Position numbers and translations under genes: made by a program. A stretch of DNA of 64,000 bases from Teratosphaeria epicoccoides. Lineage: Eukaryota; Ascomycota; Dothideomycetes; Mycosphaerellales; Teratosphaeriaceae. The stretch is from positions 372,001 to 436,000 of the forward strand of contig JADDMT010000009.1 of NCBI GenBank assembly GCA_021401465.1, given 5' to 3'. A model generated the notes under the pieces. That model saw only the letters and a list, made by a program, of their open reading frames with translations, was not told the DNA's origin and made no database searches. The first letter of the stretch is position 1. Every line of letters starts with the position of its first letter. This document shows positions 1 through 11,927 of the stretch, in pieces.

Positions 1-34
1 GTCTTCGCCAGTCTCGTCTCCTCGAAAGACAACC

Positions 35-2988
35 ATGTCACAGTTTCTCGTGCGAGACGACTCGGGCCAAAGGTCAATTACCTCGATCGGCACGGAACAG
101 TCGTTCGCATCAATGACCGACTATACGGATCTTGAAGCTGCGAGTTCTACGTCGGGGGCCGCAACACCGACCCAGAGCGCGCCTGGCGCGGAGCAGTTAC
201 CTCCTGAGTTGCCTCGAGATGCTCCGAGTCTAGATCGTGTCAATGAGAGACCTGCAACTTCACAGCCATCGGACTACGAACCATCAGACCGGTCAGTACA
301 GCATCCAAGATTGCCCGAGCATACGAGTAAGTCTGAGATTGTAAGAAAGTATGCGAGCGATGACATCGACTGGAGCAAGTTCGAGCCCAAGCCGAAGGTC
401 AGACTCGCACCTAGACCTGTCGCAGGTGCCGAGAGAACCAAGCGGCCAATGGTGGCGAGCATCTCGACAGTTCCTCCCACTTACCGGCCTGCTCAGCAGA
501 AGAAGCCGGAGTCAAGTCGACCTAAGTCGCAAGTACTGCCAGTAGGCGTGCTTGCGGGTCTTCCGCCCTCTTTTCCAGCACCCCCGCCAGTACCTACTCT
601 ACCCGAATACAACCCACGGCCAGTTTCAAGAGGCAGTGTCAAATCTCTACCATCACACAGATCGACTACGATGACTCCAGACAAGATCAGGTTAATGAAG
701 GCTGTGGAGCTGAGGAAGAAACAAATGCGGAAATCAAATCCGGCGGCATCAACTTACAAGCCGCCACAAGACGAGGAAATACCAGGAGTGCCGGTAGTGC
801 CAAAGGCGCCAGAGGCGTACGCACCAAAGACGCAAAAGCGGCAGGATATTGATAATGAAGTCGAAAAGGTTAAAAGAATAGATGATGAGCTGCAGGCCAA
901 CAAGGCAGATTCAGGCATTGAGATGGACTACAACGCTTTTGAGAAGAAAGGGGAAGATCTACCCGATGTTCCGCCGAGCGAGGATTCGTCCCAGCAAACC
1001 GCGGACCCCGAGACTCGGGCGCGATCGGAGGATCGCGCAATCGGAGAAGACACGTGCGCCGCGCCTGGAGTGTCTCTGCATTCGCAAGACGTAAGCCAGC
1101 AACGAATTCAAACTGTCTCACCACAGCCCAAGTCTAAACCTGCGGTGGCGCTTGACGACTCAGCCAAGGTACCAACTATTCAAATAGCGGACGGGTCACG
1201 ACCCATCACTTCCAATCGGGAGCACGCTCAGATACAGCAACAGCAAGAAGATATTATTGACGACAAAGACGCAGACGGCGAAGAGCTCAGTGCATTATCG
1301 ACAGTCGCAACTTCGAGGAATCCCAAACGCAAAGACAGCGATCTGGCGAAGCGCCGCCGGGGCATTGTGGAGCCACTTCAAATCGACACTGATGCAGAGC
1401 TCACGTCTGATGATGATCTATTCGAAGAGCTGCAAGCTGCAACTGTACAGGAGGCCAAGCACATCACAGTCTCGAAGTCGCCGGTCACCGCGTCATTCAG
1501 GAGACGACCGAGTGCACAATCTATGGTCTCTTTCAAGTCGGGAATGTCTGCTCGAGCCATTAACATCGCTCGGAAATCGTCATCAGGTGCCCTCCTGGAC
1601 CTGCAACCAGACGGCTTGTCGGAACGCCAGTCTCCCACACCTCCGTTACCCTCGCCTCCGTTAGCCAACCGATCTTCCTTGATAACATCGCCCAGCGATT
1701 CTGGCGATGCCACCACTCTCAAACGAAATGTGTCGACTGGCATCTCAAAGCGGATACAAGCGCTGCATGAGATGACAAGCAGGGAGACCAGCCCAGTGAA
1801 CACGCCACGAGCTGTTTCACCAGAGATGGCCCGTGAGACTCTGTCATGGAAGGATCGCAAAAGCGCAGTCAGAAGTCCATTGAGGTCACGAGGTAGCTCA
1901 CTTCATCGACAGAGCTTCAGGATGAATGCTTCAGCAGCGCATGATGCGCCTTCCACAACTACTGTCTACAAGGTGCAGCACGACACAGAGTCGAAGCGCG
2001 ACTCTGTCTCGGTTTCTGCTCGAATTGTGCGACCCTGTGCCGACGCACACTCTCAGGATATGGCGATCACAGAACAAATGCAGCAACCACAGCTTACCAT
2101 CAACCACAACCGTGCGTCAGTGGTCAAACCAGTCGTCTCTCCGCTCACCTCGGCACTGCCACCCTTGAACACTAATTCTCTGCCTCCGGTGGCCAGGCCT
2201 GAGTCTGGCTCAACATTGACGGATCCAAATCAAGCTCGGGGCTCCACTGAGTACCGGACATTCCATTCTGCTAACCCTAAGCCATTCTCAAGACACAAAC
2301 ATAATCTCTCCGCGGGCATATCGCCTGCCTCACCTCATGCAGACGACTTTCCTGCTCCTCCACCAAGCGCAAATGCATCGGCTGCGCCAAGCGCGTCATT
2401 CTTTGAGCATGATACTACACCAAAGGAAATGAGCAGCCGGACAAGTCGATTCTTTAAGCGCATGAGTAATCTGGGCGCCAAGAGGAAAAGTGGTGTACAG
2501 CAGAGCACGGGGCTTTTGGCAAGCGCGGCTGAAACATCTAGCCTTGCCCCCCCGAGAGCGTCCAGCATTGCCACGGAAGGGAGCAAGTCAGATATGCCGC
2601 CTGCGGTCGTGATTGGGAATCTCAACATTCAATTCCCGGATACACTCGTAAGTCTGCACCTAGAAACAGTTCTGAAAACATTCAGATTGTGGTTAACATA
2701 CAACAGTTATGGAAACGCCGCATGGTCGAGATTGACGACTCAGGCAACCTCACCTTTTCCATCCCCCACGCCTTGGACATCCAAAAGGGCGTAGCTAAGC
2801 GCTACCACCTGACTGACTTCAGGATGCCATACGATCCCGACCTGGACAGGCAGGAGCTCCCACACTCCGTGATGTTGGACTTTCTCGACGGCGGCACGAC
2901 GCTGCAAGCAGCATGCGAGGACGCCACGACGCACGGGCAGGTGCTGCACGTACTTCGTTCGCACTGGAAGGCCTGGTCATCTTCGTAG
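35..2988 (+). CDS. Large disordered protein with C-terminal PH-like domain (possibly 5'-partial)
   Basis: Two exons, 35-2647 and 2707-2988. The 59-bp intron has a GTAAGT donor, a GTTAACA branch-like site and a CAACAG acceptor. The product is about 964 residues. Residues 1-860 are low-complexity (Ser, Pro, Lys, Glu) with many basic-Ser sites that look like kinase targets. The last 100 residues are folded-looking: a LWKRRMVEID strand, then alternating hydrophobic strands and a final helix ending in HWKAWSSS, which resembles a PH domain. I infer a cortical or cytoskeletal scaffold that binds lipid; no family name is certain. The reading frame stays open to base 2 upstream of the chosen ATG, so the true start may lie outside the window. 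The ATG has an acceptable AACC context. It converges with the kinase downstream. Confidence 0.75.
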
Positions 2989-4685
2989 AGTGAAGATAAT
3001 GCCATTGAGCCTTCCAGTCGCGGACGCAGTGCTTTTACCCTCCATGCGACAGAGCTTTTCAGCCGCGTTGCGCTTGCGATGATTGAGGCGGGCGCTATGC
3101 CGGCATAATGCTCTGATTTGAGCCCAGCAAGAAGGGCTGTACAAAGATTTTGCTTTGAGGTAGAGTTTTGCTGTTTTTTGTTGGGTTTTTGACTCTTTGA
3201 CACGACGACGACATACCCCGATGTGCACGAGAGAAGAGATTTCATGTGCTATATCTGGCATTGTTACCACGGAACAGATATGGAAGAATGTCCTCTGTAA
3301 CATATTTAAATTAACCGCATGTCTGCTATGAGAAATTTATTCGGAATAGTGGTTCAATCAGGGCACATTCCATCTTGCCTCTTGTGACCCTGCGCGGTTG
3401 CAGCTGAGCATTAGGCCCATTATACGAAGTTGAGAGCGTTGTACAGATTGATTGAGTGTTCTAACAAGGAAGAATGATTGTACACGGGCCGGACGTGCCC
3501 ATGAGTACTAGGTTGCGTGTCGCCCTCTCATATTTGCTATCACACACCAGCAGGCAGGAAGGTATACATACATGGAAAATAGAGAGCGAGCCGAGAGCAA
3601 TATGAATAAGAGTATCCCCAAACCCAGCACATGCCAAAGACGCCATGAATAAAAGATAATCGGCCCATGGCGGAGCAAATACTCGCGCTTCGCGCCTGTC
3701 GACGAGGATATTGCAGATCAGAGACGGGCCAGTGAGCATGCCTATCGAGCATTGTATTGCTGCCACAGGAGAGAATTGAACAGGACTATCCTTCGCATCC
3801 CATGATGCAATCTCCAGTGCTGTTCAAATTACCTTCAGAAGATGATGGTAGGAGGGTGCAGGTATGCCTCTAACTGTCAGCCTCTGTCCGAATATGACCG
3901 TTCAGCCCGATGACCGACTTCCTTCTAAGGTTCGATATCCACGACCGCCTTCGCAGTCCAGGTTTGGAAAATCAAATGAACTGAGTTTCATGTGCTGAGA
4001 CCAAAGAAGATAGGCACAGCATTTGGCGCAGCGACCTCAAATGGAAGGTTGGTAGAGTGTCGTGGCCGCCTGTCAGACACCCCGGCAATGATCCTCCTCG
4101 TTGCAAGTCAACAGGCCGTAGTTACGCGAACGCAGAGTCTCGACAACAGGCTAGGTAGTCCGGACACCACGCAAGCAGCAAGAGTTCCCAGGGCTGCTTT
4201 GGCTGCAGTGCGGTCACCGGTCCAGCACAGGAAGGCCCGCGGATCATCGAAGGATTGTATGGCTTGCATCCGAGGTCCTCAGGCTTTTGGCATCAGGCCC
4301 GATGCGGATGAAGATGCGGCGGTCAGCACGATGTTTCAGCCCGAATTTCTCAAGCTGCTCGTGGATGCAATGAGAGGCATAGTCGTTTGAGATAAAAGCG
4401 ACTCTCTATCCAGCACCGCCTCGTGGCGACTTACGCTCCCAAGGTCGCACAAAGGCTCTCGGTCTGCAATCTGTCAACTAAAATGTCGTCATGGTCTTTG
4501 CGACCCTTGTCGTCACTCAAGCAGAAATGCCAAGACCGTATGGATGCTAGAAATGGAAGACACAGTGTGGGCGTGAGTCGAGCTTGCAAGGTCCTCGAGT
4601 GACTTTTCACCATGGCAGACTTGCATGCATTACATAGCTCGTTTTCTGTGGTAATCAGTGGTCAAAGTCATTTCGTCGAGACTAC
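2989..4685. other. Intergenic, convergent 3' ends
   Basis: About 1.7 kb between two convergent genes. It should hold both 3' UTRs. I see only short, non-conserved open frames and no repeat or RNA gene. A GGTTCGATATCC stretch near 3930 resembles a tRNA B-box but has no matching A-box or acceptor stem. Confidence 0.5.
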
Positions 4686-7600
4686 CTATATGTCCCTCAC
4701 CCTCAATCGTCGCTCGCCACCGCCTCCTCCGATGTCCGTCTCAACCATCTCTATGCCACTTAAGCTGGGATACCTTTTGCTGAAATCAGCTTCGACATCA
4801 GTATCAATCGGCTCCAGAGCCGTCGCTGGTATGCTAGGAGTTGCGGTATGAACGGGACTCGTCGTCATCGAGGAGCCTCGGGGCGGATAATCAGGCACGC
4901 CTTCGAGATCTTTTGCAAGCAGGGCAGCCAGACCAGATGGTCTCGGGTGAGAAAGTCTATTGACGTCGGAATCATGTGCCTGTGGTGGCGGCCACTGCCC
5001 TGTACGCTGTCCGGTCCGCAAAGCTTGAGCCTTTGGCGGCACGCTTGGCCTCGATACGATGCGAGCTGCCTCTTGTTGTTGTGCAGGTGGTTGCGGGCTT
5101 ATCTGAGGTGATTCAACCGGTTGCTGTCTCAGTTTCGGGTACTGGTACATTCCACCAGGACCCGTTGCGGCAGACTTCTTGGCTACAAGCGGCGGCTGTA
5201 ACTTCGCAGGCTGGACATCAGCGCGCTGGGTCGACAATTGTGCAGCATCCGGCGAGGCTGGGACATTAGTATATTGGCCATATACCTCTGCGGTCCTCTT
5301 CACCGGACTTCCACCTCCTTCGTCCAGCAGCGACTGCACACGCTTTTGTATCGTACTAGCTTTGGAAGAAGGTGGCATGCTACCAGTACCTTGCGCAGAC
5401 ACCATTGCGCGATATTGCGCAGCTGCCTCGGCAACTCGCTTCTCCTCTTGACTGAGTCTTTGTCGTTCAAGCTCTCGCCGCACATCAGGTGGCAAGTCTT
5501 CCGTCACTTCTAGGACGGACTCGTTGTCGGCATGGCTGCTGAACGTTGCGTCAGAGCCTGTGATGGGCGACAGCAGGGCTGGCTCATCATCACTCGGTCG
5601 TGACTGAGTGGAACCAATCTCAGCCACGGCATGCTCATTCTTAGCGTCTCCTGGATCGCGCTCAAACCGCTTGAAAGCGTCGTTGAACTTGCCCGCAAAG
5701 ATGCCTTTAGCGCCAGATATTGACTCGCCCAGACTTGACCGTTTCCTGTGGCCGCTTCCCCAGTCCTTGCGACTCACTTTGCGTTGCACACCATCGCCAT
5801 CCTCATTGCTGCGCAAGAAGTCCATGTCGTCGACAATGGGCACCTCGTTAGTAGCCACATCACGATCCCGTGATGGCTGTCTACTAGGCCGCCGCACTTC
5901 CAGACTTGGTCGTTTTCGTGCTGATTCTTGATCACGCAGGAAGTCCAGATTGGAGTCGAGGTAGACGCTGGATGGTCGCTGCCGTGTTTGGACAGATCTG
6001 GTCCTGTTGAGTCCAGAATCGCCGTTTAGCTCAAGCTCTGATGGTCGTGTGACTTCCAGCGACGGGCGCAATGACTTTGCCGACGCGGCTGTTGCAGTTG
6101 CAGTCTGCGACTTCGAGCGGTGAATATCAAGAAGGGCAGGGCGCTGCGCAGGCGGCAGACTTGGCTGAAGGGCAGAAGCCGCCGCCTTTGCCGCTTCGGA
6201 CGCTCTGGGCTGGCTGCACGGGCGCTCATGCTCGGTAGGTACTCGCCAGATAGGCCGGTTACTGATCTCAGGCATTTTCTGCTGTGGCTTTGGTGGTTTC
6301 GTTGGGGGCGGAGATGGATTAGTGCCAGTCGACGTGTACTTCACCCCAGGTCGGACAGGCGTTGGCTGTTGCACCACCGGCCTCGCTCCTGGAACCTCAT
6401 GTCGCTTTTCTGCAGCCCTCGCAACCTGCGTCTCCACCTCATCGGGGTGTTGCAATTGAGTCGTGCTCTGCGCACTCGGTACATCCATCTTCGATGGCTT
6501 CGTCTGGCTGAACACCTCATCGGCGAGCACGTTCGTCAGCCTCTCATGCAGCTCGTCAGCCGCTCGCGGGCTTGGCGTGGGTATTGGCGATGGCTTCGCA
6601 CCAAACTGGAAATTGCCACTCTTCTCATGGGCAATTGAGAATTCGTTCAGAGACGGGAATTTCTTGGACAACTCATCAACGGCTCCTGCCCGCACATCGT
6701 AGCTTTTTGAATCGAGGGCCGCAAAAGGATCGCCTCTGGCTGGCGATGCGTTCTGCTGAAGGCGTGCGCCAGCTTGTGGCACTGCCTGAGGCCTGCCGCG
6801 CCGCATGGGTGCAATGTCGGGAATACTCTGTGTCTGTACTCGCGGCTCGGCCTTTTGAAGCCCAATTGGCGCTGCAGGTGTGTCCTGCAATGGCAGCGAC
6901 TCGTTCCGACGGGCCTCAGAACGCGTGCGATTCGCATAGATGTCCTTGATCGGTACCTCAGTCCTGCGCATACTGCACAGCTCTTTGATCACCTGGTAGA
7001 TGTTTGGCCTTTGCTGAGGATTCTCCTTCAGCATCCACGCGATCAGCTCTTTGAGCCTCCCAGAGAATGAAGGATATTGCGGGCATTTGTAGCTAGCGTT
7101 CAATATAGCCATTTGTCCAACATCTTCGAACGGTGTGGTGTAGTAGCACAGCTTGTACAGCAGCACACCAAGCGCCCATATGTCTGCCTTCTCATCAATA
7201 GGTTGTTTCCGCCAGACGTCTATCATCTCCGGGCTTCGGTACTGCATCGTTGTATGCTTCTGCACATCCTCCTCGATCTGCCTGCCTTCTTCTGCCGTCT
7301 CCGCTGCGGGTCTTGGTGGTGCTGTGGACCCAAAGTCGCACAATTTGTAGGTCGGCGTACCCGATGCGGACTTTGATATCAAGACGTTCTCAACTTTCAG
7401 ATCCCGGTGTAATAGGGGTGGCTTCAAATAGTGCATGCAAGCGACGCCCTCTGCGACATCTCCAAATATCTTCAATATCTCCGGCTCCGTCAACCTGTGC
7501 TGTAGCCGTGTGTTCATGAAGTCAATCAGGCCTCCTCCGGCGCAGAACTCCATGAGCAGGAAGACCTCATATCCACCTCCTTTCAATTGGCTCGCATGCG

Positions 7601-7931
7601 AGTCGATGTACGTGACCACCTTGGTATGCCCTTTCAGCTTCTTCATCGTCTCGACCTCGGTCCGCATGTTCGCCAGATGGTCCCGGTCGGGCACCGCGAC
7701 TCGCTTGAGGACGGCGAGCTCATGCTTATTGTTGTCTCGAGGGACTCGGACGACGTAGACGTGCGCAAAGCCTCCTTCAGAAAGGTATTTCTCAATCGCG
7801 ACCCTATGGTTCCCGACTTGGACTTTGGTGCCTGGCAGAAACGTTCCGGCAGGTTGAGACGGAGGCGCAGAAGAGCGGGCGAATGAAGGGCCTCCGCGGT
7901 GGGGGAGGACAGAGGCGTGGGTGGCGGCCAT
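4686..7931 (-). CDS. Ark1/Prk1 (NAK) family serine/threonine protein kinase
   Basis: An uninterrupted 1081-residue frame. The kinase domain covers about residues 42-325: glycine-rich loop SEGGFAHVY (51-59), Lys76 in AVLK, catalytic HRDLKVEN (Asp177), DFG 199-201, then an activation segment with MQYRSPEM. The SEGGFAxVY loop and LxHRDLKxEN wording are typical of the NAK family (yeast Ark1, Prk1, Akl1; animal AAK1, GAK). In yeast these kinases phosphorylate Pan1, Sla1 and epsins to switch off actin patch assembly after endocytosis. The 750-residue tail is disordered, Pro-rich (many PPxP stretches) and Gln-rich, as in yeast Prk1, which uses its tail to bind Abp1. The tail ends in a conserved-looking FSKRYPSLSGIE motif and a Gly run. 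A second FSKRYPSL-like motif (KKFPSLNEFS, about 430) may be a repeated docking peptide. Family call is firm; the exact orthologue is inferred. Confidence 0.93.
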   Translation of the reverse strand: MAATHASVLPHRGGPSFARSSAPPSQPAGTFLPGTKVQVGNHRVAIEKYLSEGGFAHVYVVRVPRDNNKHELAVLKRVAVPDRDHLANMRTEVETMKKLKGHTKVVTYIDSHASQLKGGGYEVFLLMEFCAGGGLIDFMNTRLQHRLTEPEILKIFGDVAEGVACMHYLKPPLLHRDLKVENVLISKSASGTPTYKLCDFGSTAPPRPAAETAEEGRQIEEDVQKHTTMQYRSPEMIDVWRKQPIDEKADIWALGVLLYKLCYYTTPFEDVGQMAILNASYKCPQYPSFSGRLKELIAWMLKENPQQRPNIYQVIKELCSMRRTEVPIKDIYANRTRSEARRNESLPLQDTPAAPIGLQKAEPRVQTQSIPDIAPMRRGRPQAVPQAGARLQQNASPARGDPFAALDSKSYDVRAGAVDELSKKFPSLNEFSIAHEKSGNFQFGAKPSPIPTPSPRAADELHERLTNVLADEVFSQTKPSKMDVPSAQSTTQLQHPDEVETQVARAAEKRHEVPGARPVVQQPTPVRPGVKYTSTGTNPSPPPTKPPKPQQKMPEISNRPIWRVPTEHERPCSQPRASEAAKAAASALQPSLPPAQRPALLDIHRSKSQTATATAASAKSLRPSLEVTRPSELELNGDSGLNRTRSVQTRQRPSSVYLDSNLDFLRDQESARKRPSLEVRRPSRQPSRDRDVATNEVPIVDDMDFLRSNEDGDGVQRKVSRKDWGSGHRKRSSLGESISGAKGIFAGKFNDAFKRFERDPGDAKNEHAVAEIGSTQSRPSDDEPALLSPITGSDATFSSHADNESVLEVTEDLPPDVRRELERQRLSQEEKRVAEAAAQYRAMVSAQGTGSMPPSSKASTIQKRVQSLLDEGGGSPVKRTAEVYGQYTNVPASPDAAQLSTQRADVQPAKLQPPLVAKKSAATGPGGMYQYPKLRQQPVESPQISPQPPAQQQEAARIVSRPSVPPKAQALRTGQRTGQWPPPQAHDSDVNRLSHPRPSGLAALLAKDLEGVPDYPPRGSSMTTSPVHTATPSIPATALEPIDTDVEADFSKRYPSLSGIEMVETDIGGGGGERRLRVRDI

Positions 7932-9732
7932 CGCTGGGCGATGTTGGCGGACTTTTGAGCTCTATTCGTTCACAGCATAGCTCGATGATGGGTGTGCCAT
8001 CCAGAGCGTCCCACAAACAGCAGGATGGACGCCAAGCGCAATGGGAGGAAAAGCAATGCTTGTGCCTACAAATAGTCAGGTAGGCCGAAACGTCATTAGG
8101 TTGGCTGAGACATGTGGCTCAACCAATACCCTTAGCACCTGTAAGCTTCGCACGACCACCAGGCACCTTCTTTCACCACGGTCATCGAACGAAGCTGCTT
8201 GCCATGATACTGGCCATGTGATTCGAATCTACAAATCCTCAACGATGACACCTTTTGATGGGTATGAGAAATAGGTTTCGGGCCTTCATCACATACCAGA
8301 GTCACATATCAAAAGGTTGTCCTCTGCATTCTACACTCACCTGAACTGCAGACAGCGAATGCGCTTCAGTCTGCTATCTTGTCCGTGCTCGTCATGTCAA
8401 CGACCAAGCAGATATCACAGCCGTGGGTGTCATGAGGCTCGTGGAGCAGCAGTGGTAAGACTATTTCAGCGTATCAGCTCATCATTAACCATATGACCAG
8501 AGAATTCGAAGAGACCACCGGCTACCAGAGACACACATCTTCCTGGCGCTCGACCGTGACGAGTTCCAGAGCCGGCGATTTGGACTCTGGAGTTCAAAAT
8601 GCAGGCAGCAGCATTGGATTTGCCTTGGGCACGAATTCGGTTGCCACATTTGCGGCTCACCTGAGCTCTCCTATGATCTTGTACCTGCCTCGCTGGAACA
8701 GTGCATTCTAAAGGCCTGTAAGCCCAACGGCAAATTGCAACCGCTCGCGAGCATGCCGACACTAGACTGAAGGCAGCGCCGACTATCGTAGCTGCTACCT
8801 TAAAGAGCGCCTTGCTTGCAATAGCACAAAGGCGGAGCAGCCGGAATGCGTGCTTAGGATGGATTTCTACGGAAGATCAGGGTTCAGAGCAACAAGGCTC
8901 TTGGAGTCCTGGCCATTCTTGCGGCTGCAGAAGTCGTCACCAAGACCGTGGCGTGCCGCAACATCGATCGCTTCCGCCTTCTGGTCTGCATTGGTCTTTT
9001 GCACGCTGCTCTCTTGGTAATAGTCACCACGCTGCAAGCTGTTTGGACGATTCGACAAAGATTGTCGAAGGCTTGAATTGATGCCGCACGTGAGTTAGTC
9101 GTGCAAAAGTGCCGTTCGATTACACAGGATATGTCTGGGATAAGATTCAGTCCAACGGCGGAACTCATCAAGGGAGTTCATTATGTGTCAATTAGGCCGC
9201 TAGCTCGGTGCATCTTGACGACAGCTCGATATAATGAGCACACACCTGAGTGTTCGAGAGGAAAAGTAACGGAGTCACAAAGACGATACAATGTCGACGC
9301 ACGCGACACACATACCGTCTCAGCGGTCCACATGCGGCACAAAAAGCGTGTAGGCGATGCGGGGGATCAAATCATGTCGTGTTATTCAGGGAGGCTGAGT
9401 ACAGGGATCATCGCTTGTCCACCGAGCAGTAATACGGACTCGGTATACCAATCGATTCAATTGGTCAAATGCCTTGTATATGCGCCTGTTGCATTGCGTC
9501 CTGCAATCCTGCGCGCTTTGAGACGGTACATGTATGCCTCACGAATCCTGCGCGTTAGTCGCATGATCGATCCTGAGGTGTGACTTCCTGCTGTTGGTTG
9601 CAAATGTTGTCAAAGCTTCTTTCCGCTCTAACACTCAGCTTCGAACTGAATTGACTGCCTCGATTTGCGCGACGACAACGTGGACAACCTGCTGGCGACC
9701 TCTTATCTTCTCGACCTGCTACAGGTGCCAAC
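7932..9732. other. Intergenic, divergent promoters of kinase and sugar transporter
   Basis: About 1.8 kb separating the kinase start (minus) from the transporter start (plus), so it should carry both promoters. Several open frames of 60-160 codons occur but none shows domain-like composition or splice-consistent extension. No repeat or RNA gene is evident. Confidence 0.5.
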
Positions 9733-11927
9733 ATGAAGCAATTTGGCAACATCTACCTCATTGCGGCCATCTCCGTGTAAGTCGTAGCTGACCTTATAGC
9801 ACGAGCGAGGACGTGCTCAACTGTCAACATTGTAAAGGTGGCGACAATGAATGTAGTTGACAAGAAGGCAGCATCGGCGGTGGCCTGTTCGGCTTCGACA
9901 TATCTTCGATGAGCGCCATCATCGCCGGCAAAGGCTACCTATGCTACTTCAACCAAGGTTCCGCGCCGTGCTCCGGCCCAACCGCCGACGTCCAAGGGCT
10001 AGTTACAGTCGACACTCCACCGTTTTAATCGTCTGCTGACTACATTTCTAGCGGGATCACGGCTTCAATGGCAGGCGGCTCTTGGCTCGCGTCTCTCTTC
10101 TCTGGCTTCCTGTCCGACGCCATCGGCCGCAAGAAGGCCATCATGGTCGGATCCGTCATCTGGGTCATCGGCTGCATCATCGTCTCTGCTGCGCAAGATA
10201 TCCCTATGCTTATCGTCGGCCGTATTATCAATGGTTTCTGTGTCGGTAAGGTCCTATCCCATCTGACTTGTGGCCAATCGCTACTCTCCCAATGGCCGGC
10301 TCACGCAACCTTTGCGGCGAGGAGAGAATGGTTTTGACGGTCAAATGACAGGTATATGCTCGGCTCAAGTACCAGTGTACATCTCAGAAGTCGCACCTCC
10401 AACGAAGCGTGGACGTCTCGTCGGAATGCAACAGTGGGCCATCACATGGGGCATCATGATCATGTTTTGTAAGTCCAACAGTTCCAGCAGTAAGCTTGAG
10501 GCTGTGCTACCTTCAGCAACAGCATCGAACGTGGCTATATTGAGACACTCGCTAATGATCGAATGTCCTTCGTCAACAGATATCAGCTACGGCTGCTCCT
10601 TCATTAACGGTCCAGCCGCCTTTAGAATCCCGTGGGCGCTACAGATGATCCCGGCCATCATCCTGTTCTTCGGCATGACTATTCTTCCGGAGTCACCAAG
10701 ATGGCTGGCTTCAAAGGACCGCTGGGACGACTGCGAGCGGGTACTGATCTTGACGCATGGTAAAGGCGATCCAGGCAGTCCATGGGTCGCTCGCGAGTGT
10801 AAGTGAATCCGAGCGCAGAACTCGGCCAGTGACAACTCCGCTCAATCAAATGATTGCTTGATACATGAAACATTGGCTGACCTGCCACTCACTGCTTCCA
10901 GTTGAGGAGATCAAGGAGTGGCTCGAGATCGAAAGGCAAAGCAAGCAGATCAGCTACCTCACGCTATTCACTCCGAGATACATCAACCGCACACATATCG
11001 GTCTGTTCACCCAGATCTGGAGCCAGCTGACTGGAATGAACGTTATGATGTACTATATAACGTACGTCTTTACCGTGAGTATCTTGATCCTATGAACCAG
11101 ATGTGAGACGCAGAAGGGTCCTGACGATTGTTTTAAGATGGCCGGCATGAAGGGCAACAATCTACTGGTTTCCTCGAGCATTCAGTATATAATCAACGTA
11201 GTTATGACAATTCCGGCTCTGATCTGGATCGACCGCATCGGACGCCGGCCCACTCTCCTGGTCGGCTCTTCTCTCATGGCAATTTGGCTTGCCATCAATG
11301 CTGGTGTCCTCGGCGGTATGGGCGAGTACGTTCCGGACGGCGTACAAGGCATCAAGGAGGCCAAGATCCTAGTCTCGGGCTCGGCCTCCAAAGCAGTCAT
11401 TGCATGCTCCTACTTGTTCGTTGCCAGCTATGCTCCCACTTGGGGTCCGGTCTCCTGGATTTATCCGCCCGAGCTGTTCCCGAATCAACTGCGTGGCAAG
11501 GCTGTCGCGTTCACCACCAGCGGCAACTGGATATTCAATTTTGCTCTTGGGTACTTCGTGCCGCCGGCCTTTGCCAACATTACATGGAAGACCTACGTCC
11601 TGTTCGCCGTTTTCTGCGTTGCAATGACAATCCATGTCTACTTCATGTTCCCCGAGACGGCCGGGAAGCCACTCGAAGAGGTCACCGTAAGTGAATCGAT
11701 CTTTGAAACCGTGTGTGAGACATCAAGGGTTCTGACGGTCCATTTAGGAAATGTTTGAGGATCCAAACGGAATCAAGTACATCGGCACGCCAGCCTGGAA
11801 GACGAAGAACTACTACAGTACCACGGCCAGGCTGGAGCATGGCGAGGGTCTGGAGAAGAAGCTAGATGATGAGCATAGCCCTGTCCGCTCTGAGGTGGTG
11901 CAGACCAAAGAGACCGGACAGGTTTGA
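9733..11927 (+). CDS. MFS sugar porter (hexose-type transporter)
   Basis: Eight exons: 9733-9776, 9872-9997, 10052-10245, 10352-10468, 10580-10798, 10902-11074, 11138-11686, 11748-11927; product 533 residues. The joined frame gives a 12-helix major facilitator. Visible sugar-porter signatures: VIGGGLFGFD in helix 1, CSGPTADVQG before helix 2, GRKKA in loop 2-3, PESPRWL after helix 6, DRIGRRPTL in loop 8-9 and PETAGKPLEEV after helix 12. It should carry a monosaccharide by proton symport at the plasma membrane; the substrate cannot be read from sequence. The C-terminal tail is hydrophilic. Intron 2 (9998-10051) needs a GC donor (GG|GCTAGT), because no GT fits the required phase; its acceptor TTTCTAG and branch GCTGAC are normal. 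Other introns are GT-AG. Confidence 0.92.

Noticed and set aside
3925..3945. GGTTCGATATCC resembling a tRNA B-box
   Set aside because: No A-box, acceptor stem or anticodon arm can be built around it.
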